The notes: a model not told the origin generated them from the sequence alone. A stretch of 64,000 bases of DNA from Siderastrea radians (GCA_964017195.1 OZ024900.1:33434641-33498640); one strand, 5' to 3'; counted from the first letter of the stretch, positions 1 to 12,715 are shown. Translations and numbers: made by a program.

Positions 1-9
1 TGGTAGCCT

Positions 10-95
10 CTGATCTCTTCAGGAATGTAAAACAGCTCTCTGAAGCTCTCTCGTACGAGCTGTTATACATTCCTGGCCATTCCTGAAGAGATTAG
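10..95. repeat. Imperfect palindrome (hairpin) in array spacer
   Basis: The left arm (about 14-38) reads CTCTTCAGGAATGTAAAACA and the right arm (about 57-90) is its reverse complement with a 10-base insertion (CCTGGCCATT). The same palindrome recurs at about 40066-40155 in intron 1 of the fourth collagen gene, and half of it near 21800, 29450 and 46905. It is therefore part of the ancestral array unit, perhaps a short foldback element. Seen directly; function unknown. Confidence 0.6.
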
Positions 96-664
96 GGGAT
101 ACTAAATGACAAAGTGAAACAAATTAATAGGGAAGATCTTTTACGGTTTTGTTTACTTTCATGACAGTGGGGCGTTTGAAAGACATGTTTGTGATTAGCT
201 AAATATTTGAGTAGCAAAAACTTTGAGGAAATGAACTCTTTTCCCGTTCTGTTTATGGAGCGAATAGTAGCTACTCGAAAATCCTTGCCTTCCATTTTCT
301 TGAAAACGCCACAAAAAGTATAAATAAAGTTATCGAGGAAAACAACATTTATAGACGGTAATTGTTCGGTGCCCTTGTGAGATGGAGAAATTTTTAAAAT
401 GCCTTTTATAAAATAGATTTGGTCTGCGTAAGAAACAGCACCTCAAGCCACACAGGGAGAGTCCTTAAAATGTCAGATAACTCATTTCTGATTTTCATGG
501 ATGACATGCAAACTCAATGTCGTCTATCTGGTTGCGGTAAATTTCTCTACTCTCCTGGTTCACATTTGTGGCAATATCGTCAGATTCCCGGAAAAATTTG
601 GCCTCTCCACCGAAAACTCCCACGTTACAACCAGCTGAGTAAAATGTTGTGCAATTGTACTGAC

Positions 665-703
665 CTCACATAAATCTTTCGAAGCGTCGGTTTTCTGTTG
701 AAG
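665..703 (-). pseudogene. Fragment of CTHRC1-like signal-peptide exon (exon 1)
   Basis: On the minus strand this matches the 3' end of exon 1 of the array genes: residues Q-K-T-D-A-S-K-D-L-C-E followed by the same GTCAGT donor as its paralogues. Homology stops abruptly at about 703, where the others continue into the hydrophobic signal peptide; here an unrelated stretch follows and array flank resumes near 765. The start codon and signal peptide are gone, so this is a truncated exon. Any exons 2 and 3 would lie left of the window. Confidence 0.7.
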
Positions 704-1350
704 TCAAGTTAACCTGGAGTTAATCAGGGAATTTTTAAAAGACTTTGACTACAGAGGTGTAGTAAAGAATCCGTTAGTACTGCGTGTCTTCTGTAATGAT
801 ACGTACCGTTTTCCAAAGGTGATCGAAGACGTTCAGTATTTTTCACTTTTTAAAACAATTTTATACAATTTTGACCTAAAATTTTTGAACATTTCATTCG
901 GGGACTATGTCTATTAATGTGATTGATGTTTCATTCGGAAGCTGAATATTGGTGATTTGCCATCATGAGTGTCACCTAGCACATTGCAGTCCCCAGCGAC
1001 CTCAGGGCTCCGTGCCAGGTAAAGTAGGGCATCAAAATCCCAAAATAGACAGGCATGATAAAGATTGCGCTAGCACTCTGCCGTCTACTGTAACGATATT
1101 TTTCGATTTTTCAAGGGTGATTCTTTATTTTAAACCTGAATTTGATTGATCTGTCAGTTCGGACCGGCTGCATACAGTTGTTGAATTGCCGTCCTTTGTC
1201 AGATATCATGTTATAGTCCCCAGAGGAGTTGAGGACTCCATAATCCAGGATTATGGAGTGTGATATGTCCATTTTGACATATCACATTAGAGTCCCCAGC
1301 CAAGGGGTTAAGGACTCCACGATCCGAGGGTTTCCCAAGAAATATGATAT
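704..1350. repeat. Array spacer: upstream flank of a collagen unit
   Basis: This flank recurs upstream of exon 1 of other copies, near 22440-24300, 30780-31330, 41630-42120 and 47600-49090. Shared marks are 'gaagctgaatattggtgatt', 'cagtcggac' and paired 'gttagagtccccagc ... aaggggttaaggactcc' blocks. No convincing coding sequence is seen. Confidence 0.6.
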
Positions 1351-4300
1351 ATTGTCCTTCGTGTAAACAGCGTACCTGTAACATCTACCACTGGAGCTAA
1401 AACTGCTTCTGTCTAACGCTAATTATAAAACACTCTTGGGTTACTTAACGTCCTAGTTCAGGGGCCGTTCCAGGAATTTTCCATAGGAAGACTGGCAACT
1501 TGTACCAGCTGCAGGAGCCATAATCGACTAAAACTGGGGACTGACACTGTATAAAGGAAGCAGTTCTACTGTCAGCGTACTTTCACAAAAAAACTGGGCC
1601 ACTTTAGACGTCATAACGTCCACACCTTGACGAGAGAACTACCGTTACAACCTTGTGTCGCAGGGATAAGCGTTTTGAGAGCACGCATGAGGGGACTTGT
1701 TTCCGGCACTAAACTGTGATCTCTGCGACAAGATGTTTTTGGTCCTTGTGAGGAGTCCCAGGGGTTAGTCCCTTCATGTGTGTTGACATTAATGCCTGGA
1801 TGCTTCATTTGACCGAATATTTCAGTAGTTTTGGTCGAAATATCGGCCAACAATTCCCTTTTTGTCACGGGTCCGACTGGTCTTTTTACAGACCAATTTT
1901 TGGAGGTCACAAGTACAGGTCGCTGTTTTGCTGATATACAAACGAACTGGACAGTGTCCCCTGGCATATTAGTTCCCCAGTATGTACATGTATTAGTCTG
2001 ATTTAAGGCTAGCGACACTGTTTAGCTTGTATATATATCAGCAGCACAGTACCCTGTACTTGTGACTTGGGGAACGTGTACTGTGAAAAAGAATCGCCGT
2101 TTTAGTTCTGGATTTTGTAGCATGCAGAAAAAGAAAAAGGCGTTTTACATAAACTTTAATTTTGAATAGACCTTGCAAAAATTTTAAAACCTGTGCACCG
2201 TTCTACATTTAAATTTTCGAGAACTCTCACACGGAAATGTAGCTAAATGTGTTTTAAACTAAGTCTCATTTGAATTGCAGATAATTATTTATGATGAGTT
2301 ATTCAATTTTGTTTCTCACGTTCACCTCGAGTGAAAAGCGAAGGATGACCAAAGAGTTAAATGTGTTTATTCTTTCTTATTGGCTTAGGAACTTGGACAA
2401 CATTTTAAAGGGGTGGTAATGTTATCGAAACGAAGAACTTAGGCCTTCTTCCTTAGTTTCCAAGCCAAGACGTTTATTCCGAGCGATAATTTGTAAACAC
2501 GTGGCTTTGGTCAACAGTACAACCGTCTTCTAAAATCTTCAGGCAAGTAAATATAGCTTCAAGTAGTAGTTTTATTTATTATTTGTAGCATTTATCTAAT
2601 AGAGTAGACCCTTTTATTTCGAACCCCGGCTATCTCGATCCCCCGCCGGTATCACGAACGAAAATTCACGTCTCCCTTCAGTGGTCGAGTTTTGTTCCCT
2701 TGTTTACTATTGGCTATATCAAACTCCTGTTATCACGAACAGTTTTTGGTTTTCCATGCACATTTGAGATCGCGAGAAACAACTGTCTAACAGTTAATAC
2801 GGGTTTTAACTACTGTTAATCCAAACAAACATCATCGTAAGACATACGGGTTATTAAAGTTGCTTAGATCGCTGACGCCTGGTAGTAAAATTTGCCCTCC
2901 GTTATATTAATTTTAGCTTAATTGTCGTGTTATTTTAGGCTATGTGAAATGTAGTTGACTTTTATTAGTCGCTTTCTCCAAAGGCAACAATTTCATTCTT
3001 GACTCTCAGGCCCGGGAGGTGGGGGTGGTGGTGGAATCAGAAAAAATAAATTGAATCAGAAAAATGTGGAAGCACAAACTGTCTCGGAATCGCTTAGCTT
3101 TTTAAAACAGATATTCAGATAAAAAGGACTTTTTTAGGGCAACTTTCTGGGCGATCGGACTGTTTTTTTTTTTAGGATGTGAGTTCCCTCCCTCCGGGGG
3201 AGGGCTCTAGGACGATACTGAATCCCATACTATAATAATCAATTCTCTTTACATGATATATAGAAAACCGTTTGGGTTTAAGAAAGCTATTTACCTTTTA
3301 ATCATAATAAGAGAATTATTTTATTTTTATAAAGCAGCTTTCACAACGTTCCATTTTTACATTTGGAAGCAAATATTTACGCCCAAGTCGACGACAATAG
3401 CGTCCACAGTCGTTAGTAAATTAGATTCCGAAGACTGCCATCTCTTCCACGGTTAAGGTTTTCGTGCAAAGCGCTTCTCAACGATATGACTGAGACCATG
3501 AAAATCTCTTCAGTCCTGATATTAAAATGCATATTCTGCTTACTGTTCTCCATACATTTCTTATTGAAAAAGTAATGAGAATTTGTCTAAATATCAAGAC
3601 ATCCTATCACGCTGAACACTTCCGTTATTCTCAACACTTGAATGTTTGAACAAGCAGTGATGATGTAAAGAGAAATTTCATTTTTGTCACTGTTAGGGCT
3701 TAAAGGTTAACACGACGAAAATATTATTATCTTTTACAGAGCCCTGTTTTGTGTCATGTCAAGTTTGGTTAAATCGTCCAGCAAATGTCTAAACAACAAG
3801 GCCTGTACATCTACGACTACTGTCTTTTACCTGGGACTCGTCCATTGGAATCTTGCTAGGGTAAGTTTTCCCTAATAAGGCATTATTTTAATCTCGCTTT
3901 TTAAAGTAGCAGTGTAAGGATTTGGTTTATTTACCAAAGATTAATAAGGCTTTTTAAATTCTCAAACTCAGCGAATGATTTTCTAGCTTTCTTATGCTCA
4001 TTGGCTGGCCGCACCCAGGTTATCAGCAAACAGCTGTCAGTACTTTTTCGACCCTTCAGATAGGAAATTGGATGCTTGTTGATTGCGCCAGCGTTCGTAT
4101 GGGAGAGTACCTACAGTTTTTGCCCTGAATCAAACGTTTTACACAAAAATATAAAAACAAAAACTCAACAGCAATTCATAGTCGGCGAATCATTCTTTAA
4201 AACAAACGGGTCTACGCATCATAGTGAAATCGGCTGTAAGATAAGAATAAAGGCATCAGTAAGTCAGGTTGGGAATCGTTTTTACTTATGTGTATCCGTT

Positions 4301-6360
4301 CTGGGGGAGGGAGAAGATCTGGGTATCAGAATTTGACGCTACATTTGTTACTTTTGTTCTGACGGATGTCTGTTGCTGATGGTGTTAGTGTGCAGTAGGT
4401 GACTTAGTTTATTTTTAAAAAATGGATTACAAAATGCTCAGTCGCTTGCTTTCATGATCCCAACCAAGATAAAATAATTGTAGGCGCTGGAATACTGAAC
4501 CTTTTTTTAGTTTAATTTGATAATTATAAGAAGGCGAACTAATACGACATGTGCGAAGATGCAGTTGAAACAACTTTGTTTCTCATGTCTTGGTTTTCCT
4601 TCACATTAAAAGCTACCATAAGATGTCACCCCTTTAAATAAAGTTGCTTCTTCTGCGTTAAAAAATGTAATAAATAGGTACGCACAACCCTAACAGGTGC
4701 AGTAATTTGAATGAAACGAACAAAATATCTCGTCGCCGTCGCAGTAGTCGTCGTCATCATCATCATCATCATCACCTTTATTTATTTATGCAAATAACCC
4801 TCAAAATTTATACACTCTTTGAAGCAATTTTACCTCAAAAGAAATCAGTTTCGGTTAGATTTGTAAGAAGCTACAGCTTTTAGGGTATTTTACATCTTCC
4901 AGGTTCCTTCCTTATTTTACTTTCGATCCAGTCCCTTAATATCCCTTTTCTTAATTAGACTCGTCTTTCTCTACACCAGGTAGATGTCAAGAATGGAATG
5001 GGAAAATGCAACAGAGACATGAACGGCTTATCATGAGACTGTTAAAGAGGTGAGATCTGACAACGCGCTTCATAGACCCATACCAAGGATTATTCTGATA
5101 CGTACATGTACATGATATTTGGTGGTGGGGCGGCACTCAATTGAGCGGAACGAAATTTGCCTTTTTCTTTGGCTCATGTTTACTGTGGCCTGTAGTGATT
5201 GGCTGAAAAAGCTCTCGCCACTTTCTCAACCAGTAACAAAACAAATCGTGACTTCTGCATCGCACATGCTTTCACCTACGTTTCTCGATAGTTCACTTCG
5301 AGTTCTGATTGGTCCAATGTGTTGTTTTCGTGTGGCGTTTGTTGAGAGTAATTATTTTGATACTCAATTGAAAACTGCTCTGTGGTAAAACTATTATACC
5401 TCTCTTGCCATGTTATCTACAGACAATGTGATGTTACCTGTAGACCAGACCAGATTCCAGAATATCGAGAATCAAATATGAGTTACCATTTTATTTAGTT
5501 GAAGTCATCCAGGGTATTAAGCTCTCAAATTAATGGTTGCCACAAGATATGCAGAGTTACTCAACTATCCCCCCTCCCCCTTTGATTTTGTCTTTGATTC
5601 ATTAGCAAGTATGAAACAGTTTCAGTTAGGTCTGAAAAAGAATGACATTGTAGTCTTTTAAAGGCATGGTTGCTTCAACTGTGTTAAGCTATTCCAGAAT
5701 TAGCGTCAATGTCTAGTCCAGTTTGATAGCTTGACGATGTTGATTCGTATAAATTCTTTTTGCCCTACATTTTCACTTTGGTCCTTTTAAAAAACAACAG
5801 ATCTAGAACAGTGGTCAGTTTTACACCCAGTGTTATCGGGCCTCAGGGATGAATTAATGAAGCAAAGTTGTGTGAAAAAAACAATACAGGAAACTTCGAT
5901 TATCCAGACTCCGCCCGCTGATACCACCCAGAATAGTCTTGACATAACTGGGAACTGAGTACATCATCGCACAAAATTTAGGTAAGCAGTCATCCGTATT
6001 AGAGAAATCAATAGCTTAATCAGAACTGCGTATCAGATACCTTATATGAGTATACGCCCTTTTTGATATCGCACCCGGCGAAAAATAAAACACCCAAAAG
6101 ACTGGTAACAAGTAAGACGTTTCGCTCGTTGTTGATGCGACCGTATCGGCCCATATTAAAGTTTCAAAAACTTTGTATGGCACGTTTCATGTTCATTATA
6201 TATTGGAAAGGAGCTTAATTTCACCAACCAAGATGAAACAAAAGTAGCTTTGATTTTTGGTAAGAGCAATAAACTCATTTACTTTTTCATATCGGAAAAT
6301 TAGGAAATTGAACTTAACGCGAACATAAATGTCAAGATTGGCATAATGCCATTATGTCGT
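1351..6360. other. Long stretch without a recognisable gene
   Basis: Only short ORFs occur; the longest is 135 codons on the minus strand at 1611-2018, and it shows no family motif. A (CAT)n run lies near 4751-4775. The sequence around 2603-2750 and 5885-5960 ('cgaaccccggctatctcg', 'cttcgattatccagactcc') resembles degenerate ends of pogo/Tc1-like transposons, but no matching opposite end was found. I see nothing else here. Confidence 0.4.
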
Positions 6361-6369
6361 GATAATTCG

Positions 6370-7060
6370 TGCTCTCTCTCTCGGACCGACTAAGGCAGCG
6401 TACGGTCCGTCTTACCGGAAGCTAGGTCGTGAGAGACTTAGAAATATGGCATGTGGGTCTTTTGGCAATACACCCAAACTGAGTCGAACCGACTAAAGCA
6501 ATCCACGGTCCGTCTTAAGGGGAAGTCAGTTCGCGAGAGACTTAGAAAAATATGGCAGGTGGGCTTCAGAGAAGGTAGAAATGTCGGCGGACAGAGTCGA
6601 TCGGACACGGGCCGTCACGAGCCGTCTAAAAAAACGCGACTTGACAAAGGGGAAGTCAGTTCGCAGGAGACTCAAAAAATATGGCAGGTGGGCTTCAGAG
6701 AGGGTAGAAATGTCGGCGGACCGACTCGATCGGACACGGGCCGTCACGACCTGTCTAACAAAACGCGACCCGTCAAACCGGAAGTCAGGTCGCGAGAGAC
6801 TTAGAAAAATACGGCGGGTGGGCTTCAGAGAGGGTAGAAATGTCGGCGGACCGACTCGATCGGACACGGGCCGTCACGACCCGTCTAGCAAACTGCGACC
6901 CGACAAACCGGAAGTCAGTTCGAATACAAGTAGAGCGGTATGAGGGAGGATAGAAACGTCGGCGAACCGACTCGATCGCACATGGGTGGAAACGATCCGT
7001 CTAGCAAAATGCCGCCCGTCTCATCGGAAGTCATCTCGCGCGAGGAAAATAAAGCAAGAG
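6370..7060. repeat. Tandem repeat, ~130-bp period
   Basis: At least four degenerate units. The anchor ATGTCGGCGG falls at 6581, 6710 and 6840 (spacing 129 and 130), with a shorter variant near 6955. Units share 'cggacacgggccgtcacgac', 'ggaagtcagttcgcgagaga' and 'gcaggtgggcttcagag'. ORFs open in several frames on both strands because the unit lacks stops, so they are not taken as genes. Related sequence recurs inverted at about 10170-10450. Confidence 0.85.
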
Positions 7061-7077
7061 CGAACTCTATTCCTTCC

Positions 7078-7768
7078 TTGATCACTAAAAGCGCGAACGT
7101 AAAAGCTGAGGACCTGAGGACTTAAAATTTCATTGAAAAAACCTCTAGCCCGTGTAAGCGCTACCGCCCCGGTGGATCTTTACGTCCAATGAGGCTAACG
7201 GGTTTTTGACTATTCAACAGCCACGCATGTATACGATCAACTAAAGAGAAGCGCTCGAAAAAACGGCGAAAACACTTATAATTTTAACTTTTTAGTTAAA
7301 GCGTCTTAACTTTTTTGCATGATAAGCGCTACAAGGACGCTGTCAAATTGAATCAATGCCTGAATTCTACACAATAGACCATTCAAGCCTGTTTTATACC
7401 TTGCGACTAATAGACACTAAAAGACTCCGATAAGTTTGATCCGACGCGACGAGGTACGAGAAATTATTCGCTTGAATGGCCTATTGTATGAAAACAACAG
7501 TTACGCAATCTGACAGCGTCCTCGCAGCACTTTTCATGCGGGAAAAAGCAAAGTTAAAGTTGTAAATGTTTTTCCGTCGCTTTGTAATGCGCTTGTGATT
7601 AGGAGCTCGTTAATGGCTTTTGGATAGTAAAAAAAATTCTTTAGCCTTAGTAGACGTAGAGATCCGCCGGGGCGATAGCACTTACGCGGGGCGAAGAGGT
7701 TTTTCAGTGAAGGTTTTAAAGTCCTCAAGTCCTCAGCTTCTACGTTCGCGCTTTTGGAGATCAACCAG
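7078..7768. mobile_element. Inverted-repeat (foldback/MITE-like) element, ~690 bp
   Basis: The left arm (about 7078-7215, 'aaagcgcgaacgtaaaagct') is repeated as reverse complement at about 7625-7768 with some 80-85% identity by eye. The arms enclose about 400 bp without coding content. No target-site duplication could be fixed, because the flanks are themselves repeats. Confidence 0.65.
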
Positions 7769-7809
7769 TTTAATGGACATTTAGGAGGAGCAGACTGTGA
7801 TCGCCGTTA

Positions 7810-8675
7810 GGCCTAGTTTATACGTCGCAGTATCGTCGAATTTAATTCAGACGAATTTAATTCAAGGTCCCTTAAGCAATTAAATTCGACGATAGTGCGA
7901 CGTTTAAATCGAATTAAATTCGTCCGGTGAATTAAATTCGTCTTAGACGTTTTATTCGTCTGGGCAGGACGGATAAAATATCGATAGAGCGTCTTCAGTT
8001 TAAACGACGCTCTAACGACGCGTCGAATTAAATGCATATATTATTTTAATGTATTACCAGTATATCACAATGTGTGAAAGGTAATTATCTCGATATAAGA
8101 ACAGCGCTGATTGGTTTAAAGTGCCTTAGTACCCAGGCAATCCCTTTCCGCTCACTCACTTTTTGGCGCGAATTCTCGAAAACCTAAGAACAAACCGAGC
8201 TGCAAACCGAGTTGAACTCAAAATAATACTGAAAATATGACATCATGCCAATAATCTGAGTACACCTTCCAGCGTTCATTGTACTAGCCAAGAAATTGTA
8301 TAAATAAAATCGCCGATATTCAGCGGACAGTTTGTTTACGCGGCTTTAACAATGAAATAAAAGTCACAGAAGATAAGACAAGCAATCAAGATCATCGCGA
8401 ATGAACTGACATCCGTCTAAGCATTGAAACTTAAACGAAAGCTAAGAGAGGACAACGCTGTACAGAGGGAAAAGCGAATTTGATTTTCAAATTCTCTGTC
8501 CTTTAACCGTTTGTTGTGCTTTGACACGCTCCAGTGACATTGGATATGGTTGTTTTTCAATAGTTCAGAGAAATAAATTCGACGTCTTAAACGGACTGTG
8601 ACATAATGTCGACCTATAGACGAATTTAATGTGAATTAAATTCGTCTGAATTAAATTCGACGTATAAACTAGGCC
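7810..8675. mobile_element. MITE-like element with TIR GGCCTAGTTTATACGTCG
   Basis: The left end GGCCTAGTTTATACGTCG (from 7810) is mirrored by CGACGTATAAACTAGGCC ending at 8675. Just inside both ends lie repeated AATTAAATTCG / CGAATTTAATT motifs. The ~866-bp interior has no credible ORF. The 74-codon minus-strand ORF at 7813-8037 is the terminal repeat read through. A target duplication is not clear. Confidence 0.75.
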
Positions 8676-8684
8676 TAGTTGATT

Positions 8685-9125
8685 TTAACAAAACGCCCTT
8701 ATGGTAACAAGTCTCCGATTGTATGCTTCTTCCGATTTTTCCGATTCTCCTTTTCTACGACTAAGTTTGCAACGGTCCTATTTTAACAAAACGCCCTTAT
8801 AGTAACATATCTCTGATTGTATGATTCTTCTGATTTTTTCGGATTCCCCGATACTACGACTGTACTTGCAATTGTCCGATTTTGACAAAACGGCGTTCTG
8901 GTAACAAGTCTCCGCTTGTACGATTCTTGGTATAGCATTGAAGTAGTAGTAGTAATTCTTTTATTGAAAAACGCACTTCGCAGTCTAAACGACAAAATTA
9001 AGTGCCTGTTACAAGAATAGTAATCTATACAATCTATCTCAATGTAAAATATCAAAAATAGTAATTGTCCGATTTTTTGGGGACGAGCTTATGGTAACAA
9101 GTCTGCGATTGTACGATTCGTCCGA
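8685..9125. repeat. Tandem repeat, ~98-bp period, with an internal insertion
   Basis: Units begin with (A/G)ACAAAACG(C/G)C near 8687, 8785 and 8884 and contain 'ggtaacaagtctccgattgt'. A fourth unit near 9062 is separated from the third by about 140 bp of unrelated sequence (8930-9062). Confidence 0.75.
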
Positions 9126-9369
9126 TTTTTCCGATTGCGCGAATCTAATACTGTAGTTTGCGTTTTTACGTCTTCTTTTAACAAGACTCCAATTCTGATT
9201 GTTGCAACTGTCCGATTTTCACCTTTCTCGCATGGCGCGCTTAAAGAACGGGAAATATCAGGCCGTCTTCTTTCATTGCACACGCTTAACGAATTTCTGT
9301 TGAACGGCTGAGTTGTTGTTATGCAAATTTCGACGACTTTAGGAGCAGGTCTTTGAAGTGAACCGGGTA

Positions 9370-9700
9370 TTGTGAATTCCCCACTTGCGATTTTCATGCC
9401 CGGCTCACGTTTAAGAACAAAGCATTCATGCATTTATCTTTTCTTTCTTCGCTTTCGTATGTTCATTTGCGTTTCCCACTTACGCTCGTGTGTTTTCAGT
9501 TCCTGAGAGAGAAATTGATAAGTTGATACGTTGTGATTTTCATTCCTGTCTCACGTTTAAAGAATGAAGTATAAGGGGCATGTCCATTTGCGTTTTCCCG
9601 CTTCGGTTCGCGTGTCTTCCCTTAAAAAGTAAAAATTCTAATCGGTGTGTTGCGATTTTCATTCGCGCCTTATGTTTAAATAATTGGAGAATCGGAAAAA
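9370..9700. repeat. Tandem repeat, ~135-bp period (three degenerate units)
   Basis: The units share 'gcgattttcatgcccggctc', 'cacgtttaa' and 'atttgcgttt(t)ccc(a)ctt', at roughly 9380, 9530 and 9650. Short ORFs here are by-products of the repeat. Confidence 0.55.
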
Positions 9701-9780
9701 TTATGGATCACAACTCCTATTATACCATTCTCCGGTTTAGCACTTATCGTATTCTTCTGGCGTGTGGATTACTCGGCTAA

Positions 9781-10145
9781 CGCTAAGAACGAGGTATACA
9801 TGCACGTGTAGTTTTTTCCGTCTGCATGCTTTTAAGCGTCTCCATTGCTCTTCTGACGCTTAGAACGAGGTATACATGCATGTGTCCCTTTGTTTTTCGC
9901 CTGCTTTCGTTTGAATATGCGTCTCCATTGTTCGTCTGACGCTTAGAACGAGGTATACATGCACAAGTAGTTTTTCTTTCGACTGCTTGAGTTTCCAAGC
10001 GTCTCCATTGCTTGTCTGACGCTTAGAACGAGGCCGGTATATACATACGCGTGTAGGTTTGTTTTTTGTCTGCTGGCGTTTGAATATGCGTCTCCATTGA
10101 TCGTCTGACGCTTAGAACGAGGTATACATGTATGTCATTTGGTTG
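9781..10145. repeat. Tandem repeat, 76-89-bp period (five units)
   Basis: Units begin CGCT(T/A)AGAACGAGG at 9781, 9857, 9940, 10020 and 10109 and end 'gcgtctccattg(c/t)tcgtctga'. The 71-codon minus-strand ORF at 9783-9998 is the repeat translated, not a gene. Confidence 0.85.
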
Positions 10146-10169
10146 CCATTTTCCTCCGTTAGGGTAGTG

Positions 10170-10455
10170 TTAAGCTTTTGTTCACGAACTGACTTCCGGT
10201 GAATCGGGTAGAGTTTTGCCATAACGGGTCGTGACGGTCCGTCTTGGGCCGTGACAGTTCGCTAACATTTGGTCCCCTGGGCCTCCTTTAGCTAACTTCC
10301 GGTCCACCTCGTTCCCAGGGTCTCTTTTTCCCATACCCCCGCTACAATTCTACTTCCGGTAAGGCGTAATAAATTTCGCGACCTGACTTCCGCTGAGTCC
10401 GGTCGTCTGTACCTACAGTCGGTCCGACTCAGTTCGGGTGTATTGGACATGAGTG
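10170..10455. repeat. Inverted, degenerate relative of the 6.4-kb tandem repeat
   Basis: The reverse complement of 10375-10445 reads 'caatacacccgaactgagtc' followed by 'ggaccgac ... ggaagtcaggtcgcg', matching 6470-6535. The block therefore mirrors the left repeat and could mark the other end of one composite element of about 4 kb. Confidence 0.55.
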
Positions 10456-10479
10456 CACTCTTCGTGAGGGACTTCTGTT

Positions 10480-11600
10480 TTCCGCTTACGTTAAGTTAAT
10501 CCGACAAAAGTTAATTAAGAACTTACTCTAACCATCAATGAAGAAACAAAAATATGCTGTTAGGGAGCTCAGCATTTTAACTAGCGACGAAAAACCAAAA
10601 ATGAATTACCTACAGCAATCATTTTGACAGTGTCACCTTTCAGTACTTATGTGACTCCAGCCAAGAGTCACACAAAGCATTGACTTAGTGCAGTGGTTTC
10701 CTTTCCGTTTAGTGTGGTCAGAATTTATTTCATTTCAAATTTGCTTCCTTAATTTTTTACATGGGTAACTCATTTCGAACTTAATCTTTTATTAGGTAAT
10801 ACGTTTTTTAACTAACTTAAATTATTTTAAAAGCGAGTTTCACTTTCCATTGCTCGATCACTGAATCTAATCATGATAAGCAAATCGCGTTTTAAAAACA
10901 CTCATGTGCACATTGCGGTAACAGTCGGCTAAACACTGATTCAAAACATTTATTTATCAGTTTAATTCCGACGTCTGCACATACCCGCAATGCACGGGTC
11001 GTTTATTCTTAATTGGAGGAGGCACATACCCGCATTTCGCCATAGCACTAGCAGTTGAGAAATTTCCTGCTGCCTTTGTGAACGATGTTGTGCTGGTACT
11101 TCCTCATACTTATTATACTTAGTATTTTAAAAAATTCAAGCGATGCAATCCCTGATCAAGATACTGTTAAATGTCAGCGGAAAATCAAGAGGGATTTAAG
11201 TGACAGCTTCCATAGCCTGCGAGCAAGCGTCTCCTATTTCGTTCCTGCGCAGGCATCCCTTCAGATGAGGGATCCACGACTTTTGTACACCCCACACCTC
11301 GTCAGATGTTATGATTGGCTGTCGATTTTATCACGACAGAAACTACCATCGAATGAAGAAATAAGATCATAGGTACACAAGGTCATTTGGTCAACAGAAA
11401 TAACATTGTGCCTTGACATAATGTGTGGTTCTATTTTCAAGAAGGTTATACTGATAAAGCTTGCGGTCCTTTGTAAAGTCAAGATCAAAGCCTGCCATTA
11501 TTCTGCCGTGCATGGACCACGTTTTTCTTAGCGGGGGGTCAAGGGAGGGGTGTGGTTGGTGTAGTCCCAATCAAAAGGTTCGAAAGTTCAATTCCTTTTT
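10480..11600. other. No recognisable gene
   Basis: The 95-codon plus-strand ORF at 11085-11372 begins with a hydrophobic stretch (MLCWYFLILIILSIL). It has no paralogue at the other two copies of this flank and no family motif, so it is not called. From about 11400 the sequence is paralogous to 17690-18250 and 62220-62770. Confidence 0.35.
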
Positions 11601-11607
11601 CAGTGAA

Positions 11608-11795
11608 GTGTCATCGTCGTCATCATCATCATTATGACTACCATCGCCATCAATATCATCATCATCATTGTGCGACTATCATCATCATCGCCATCATCAT
11701 CATCATCGTCGTCGTCGTCGCCGTCGTCGTCGCCGTCGTCGTCGCCGTCGTCGTAGTAGTCGTAGTCTTTATCGTCATCATTATCATCATCATCA
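11608..11795. repeat. (ATC)n/(GTC)n microsatellite in duplicated array flank
   Basis: Compound ATC and GTC trinucleotide runs. The same compound microsatellite, with the same right flank ('gaagat' plus 'cta(a/g)tt'), occurs at 18020-18125 and 62645-62735, upstream of exon 1 of type-1 collagen copies. The 111-codon ORF across it (H- and V-rich) is the microsatellite translated. Confidence 0.85.
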
Positions 11796-12652
11796 ATACG
11801 ACCACCAGAGAAGATTATGAACTAATTTCTACTAATATTTTCCCGACCTTTCACGTCCTGGTTAGTTTTCTCCACGGAGCAAGTTAGAGTACCCTAGTAC
11901 ATTTTACAGCCCTCGATTACGAGTTAAAGAAAGCTATCAATTGGGGTAGAGAATGATTGAGAAAACCATAGTGCCGAAAAGTAGATTATTGGGGTTTAAA
12001 TTCCAATAAATAGGGTGATATTCGATATTAGGTGATATTCGAAACAGATTTAAAACACCTAAGAGAGGAGGATTTAAAAAAGAGGATTTAAAACAATGGG
12101 CTGCAGCTCAAGGCAACAAAAAACCGAGGTCATGATGTTCAACAGGGAGCAGTTTTCGTTTGAAAACGATGGTCGGCACCATCCTCTCTTGTCGGCAAGG
12201 GGGTTAGTTTCTAAAGAAACTGTGGTACGTGAAACACAAAATTTTGGATTTATCAACTGAGTTGATGAGGTAAATAGAGATTGCAAGCTGACGAGCGTTA
12301 GCCCTCCGTCAAAACGAATCAAGGAATTGTAGGTTGCTATTGGTTTATATGGAGAGTGGTGAAGCTACACCATTGGTAGGAACATGGCAACGTGAAAAAC
12401 AAAATGGAGATTAAGTGTGCCGACTTGAAAAATGAATTTTTGTTCTAGACTTTTGCGGCTTTTCGTGTAACCCTGGTGAAGGGAAAGGCCGCAGATTGTC
12501 ATGTGTTGGCTAGAATGATTAAGGAAGTTGAAGTGTCGGGCGACTGGTTTAATTTGTATGCGCCCTTGTCATTTCTTTCAACGTCTCGTAGGTGTTCGCG
12601 GAAACGGTCGCCTTGTCTCCTCCCTGTTTTCACTAATGTATATCTTTTTGCA

Positions 12653-12715
12653 TAAAGTGCATGTTATGCAGTAGATAACATAACATAAGTGCATGTTATG
12701 CAGTAGATAACATTT
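12653..12715. repeat. Short direct duplication
   Basis: The segment 'aagtgcatgttatgcagtag' plus 'ataacat' occurs twice in tandem, separated by a few bases. Confidence 0.8.

Noticed and set aside
1611..2018. 135-codon minus-strand ORF
   Set aside because: No recognisable motif, no paralogue in the window and no splice context; chance length is plausible. A homologue in another species would revive it.
6451..6943. Overlapping ORFs on both strands (113-120 codons)
   Set aside because: They are translations of the 130-bp tandem repeat in several frames; no frame is preferred and no domain is visible.
9781..10145. Possible CRISPR-like array (regular ~80-bp repeats)
   Set aside because: The whole unit is repeated rather than alternating short repeats with unique spacers, and the surroundings are animal genomic DNA.
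11552..11887. His- and Val-rich 111-codon ORF
   Set aside because: It is the ATC/GTC microsatellite in translation.
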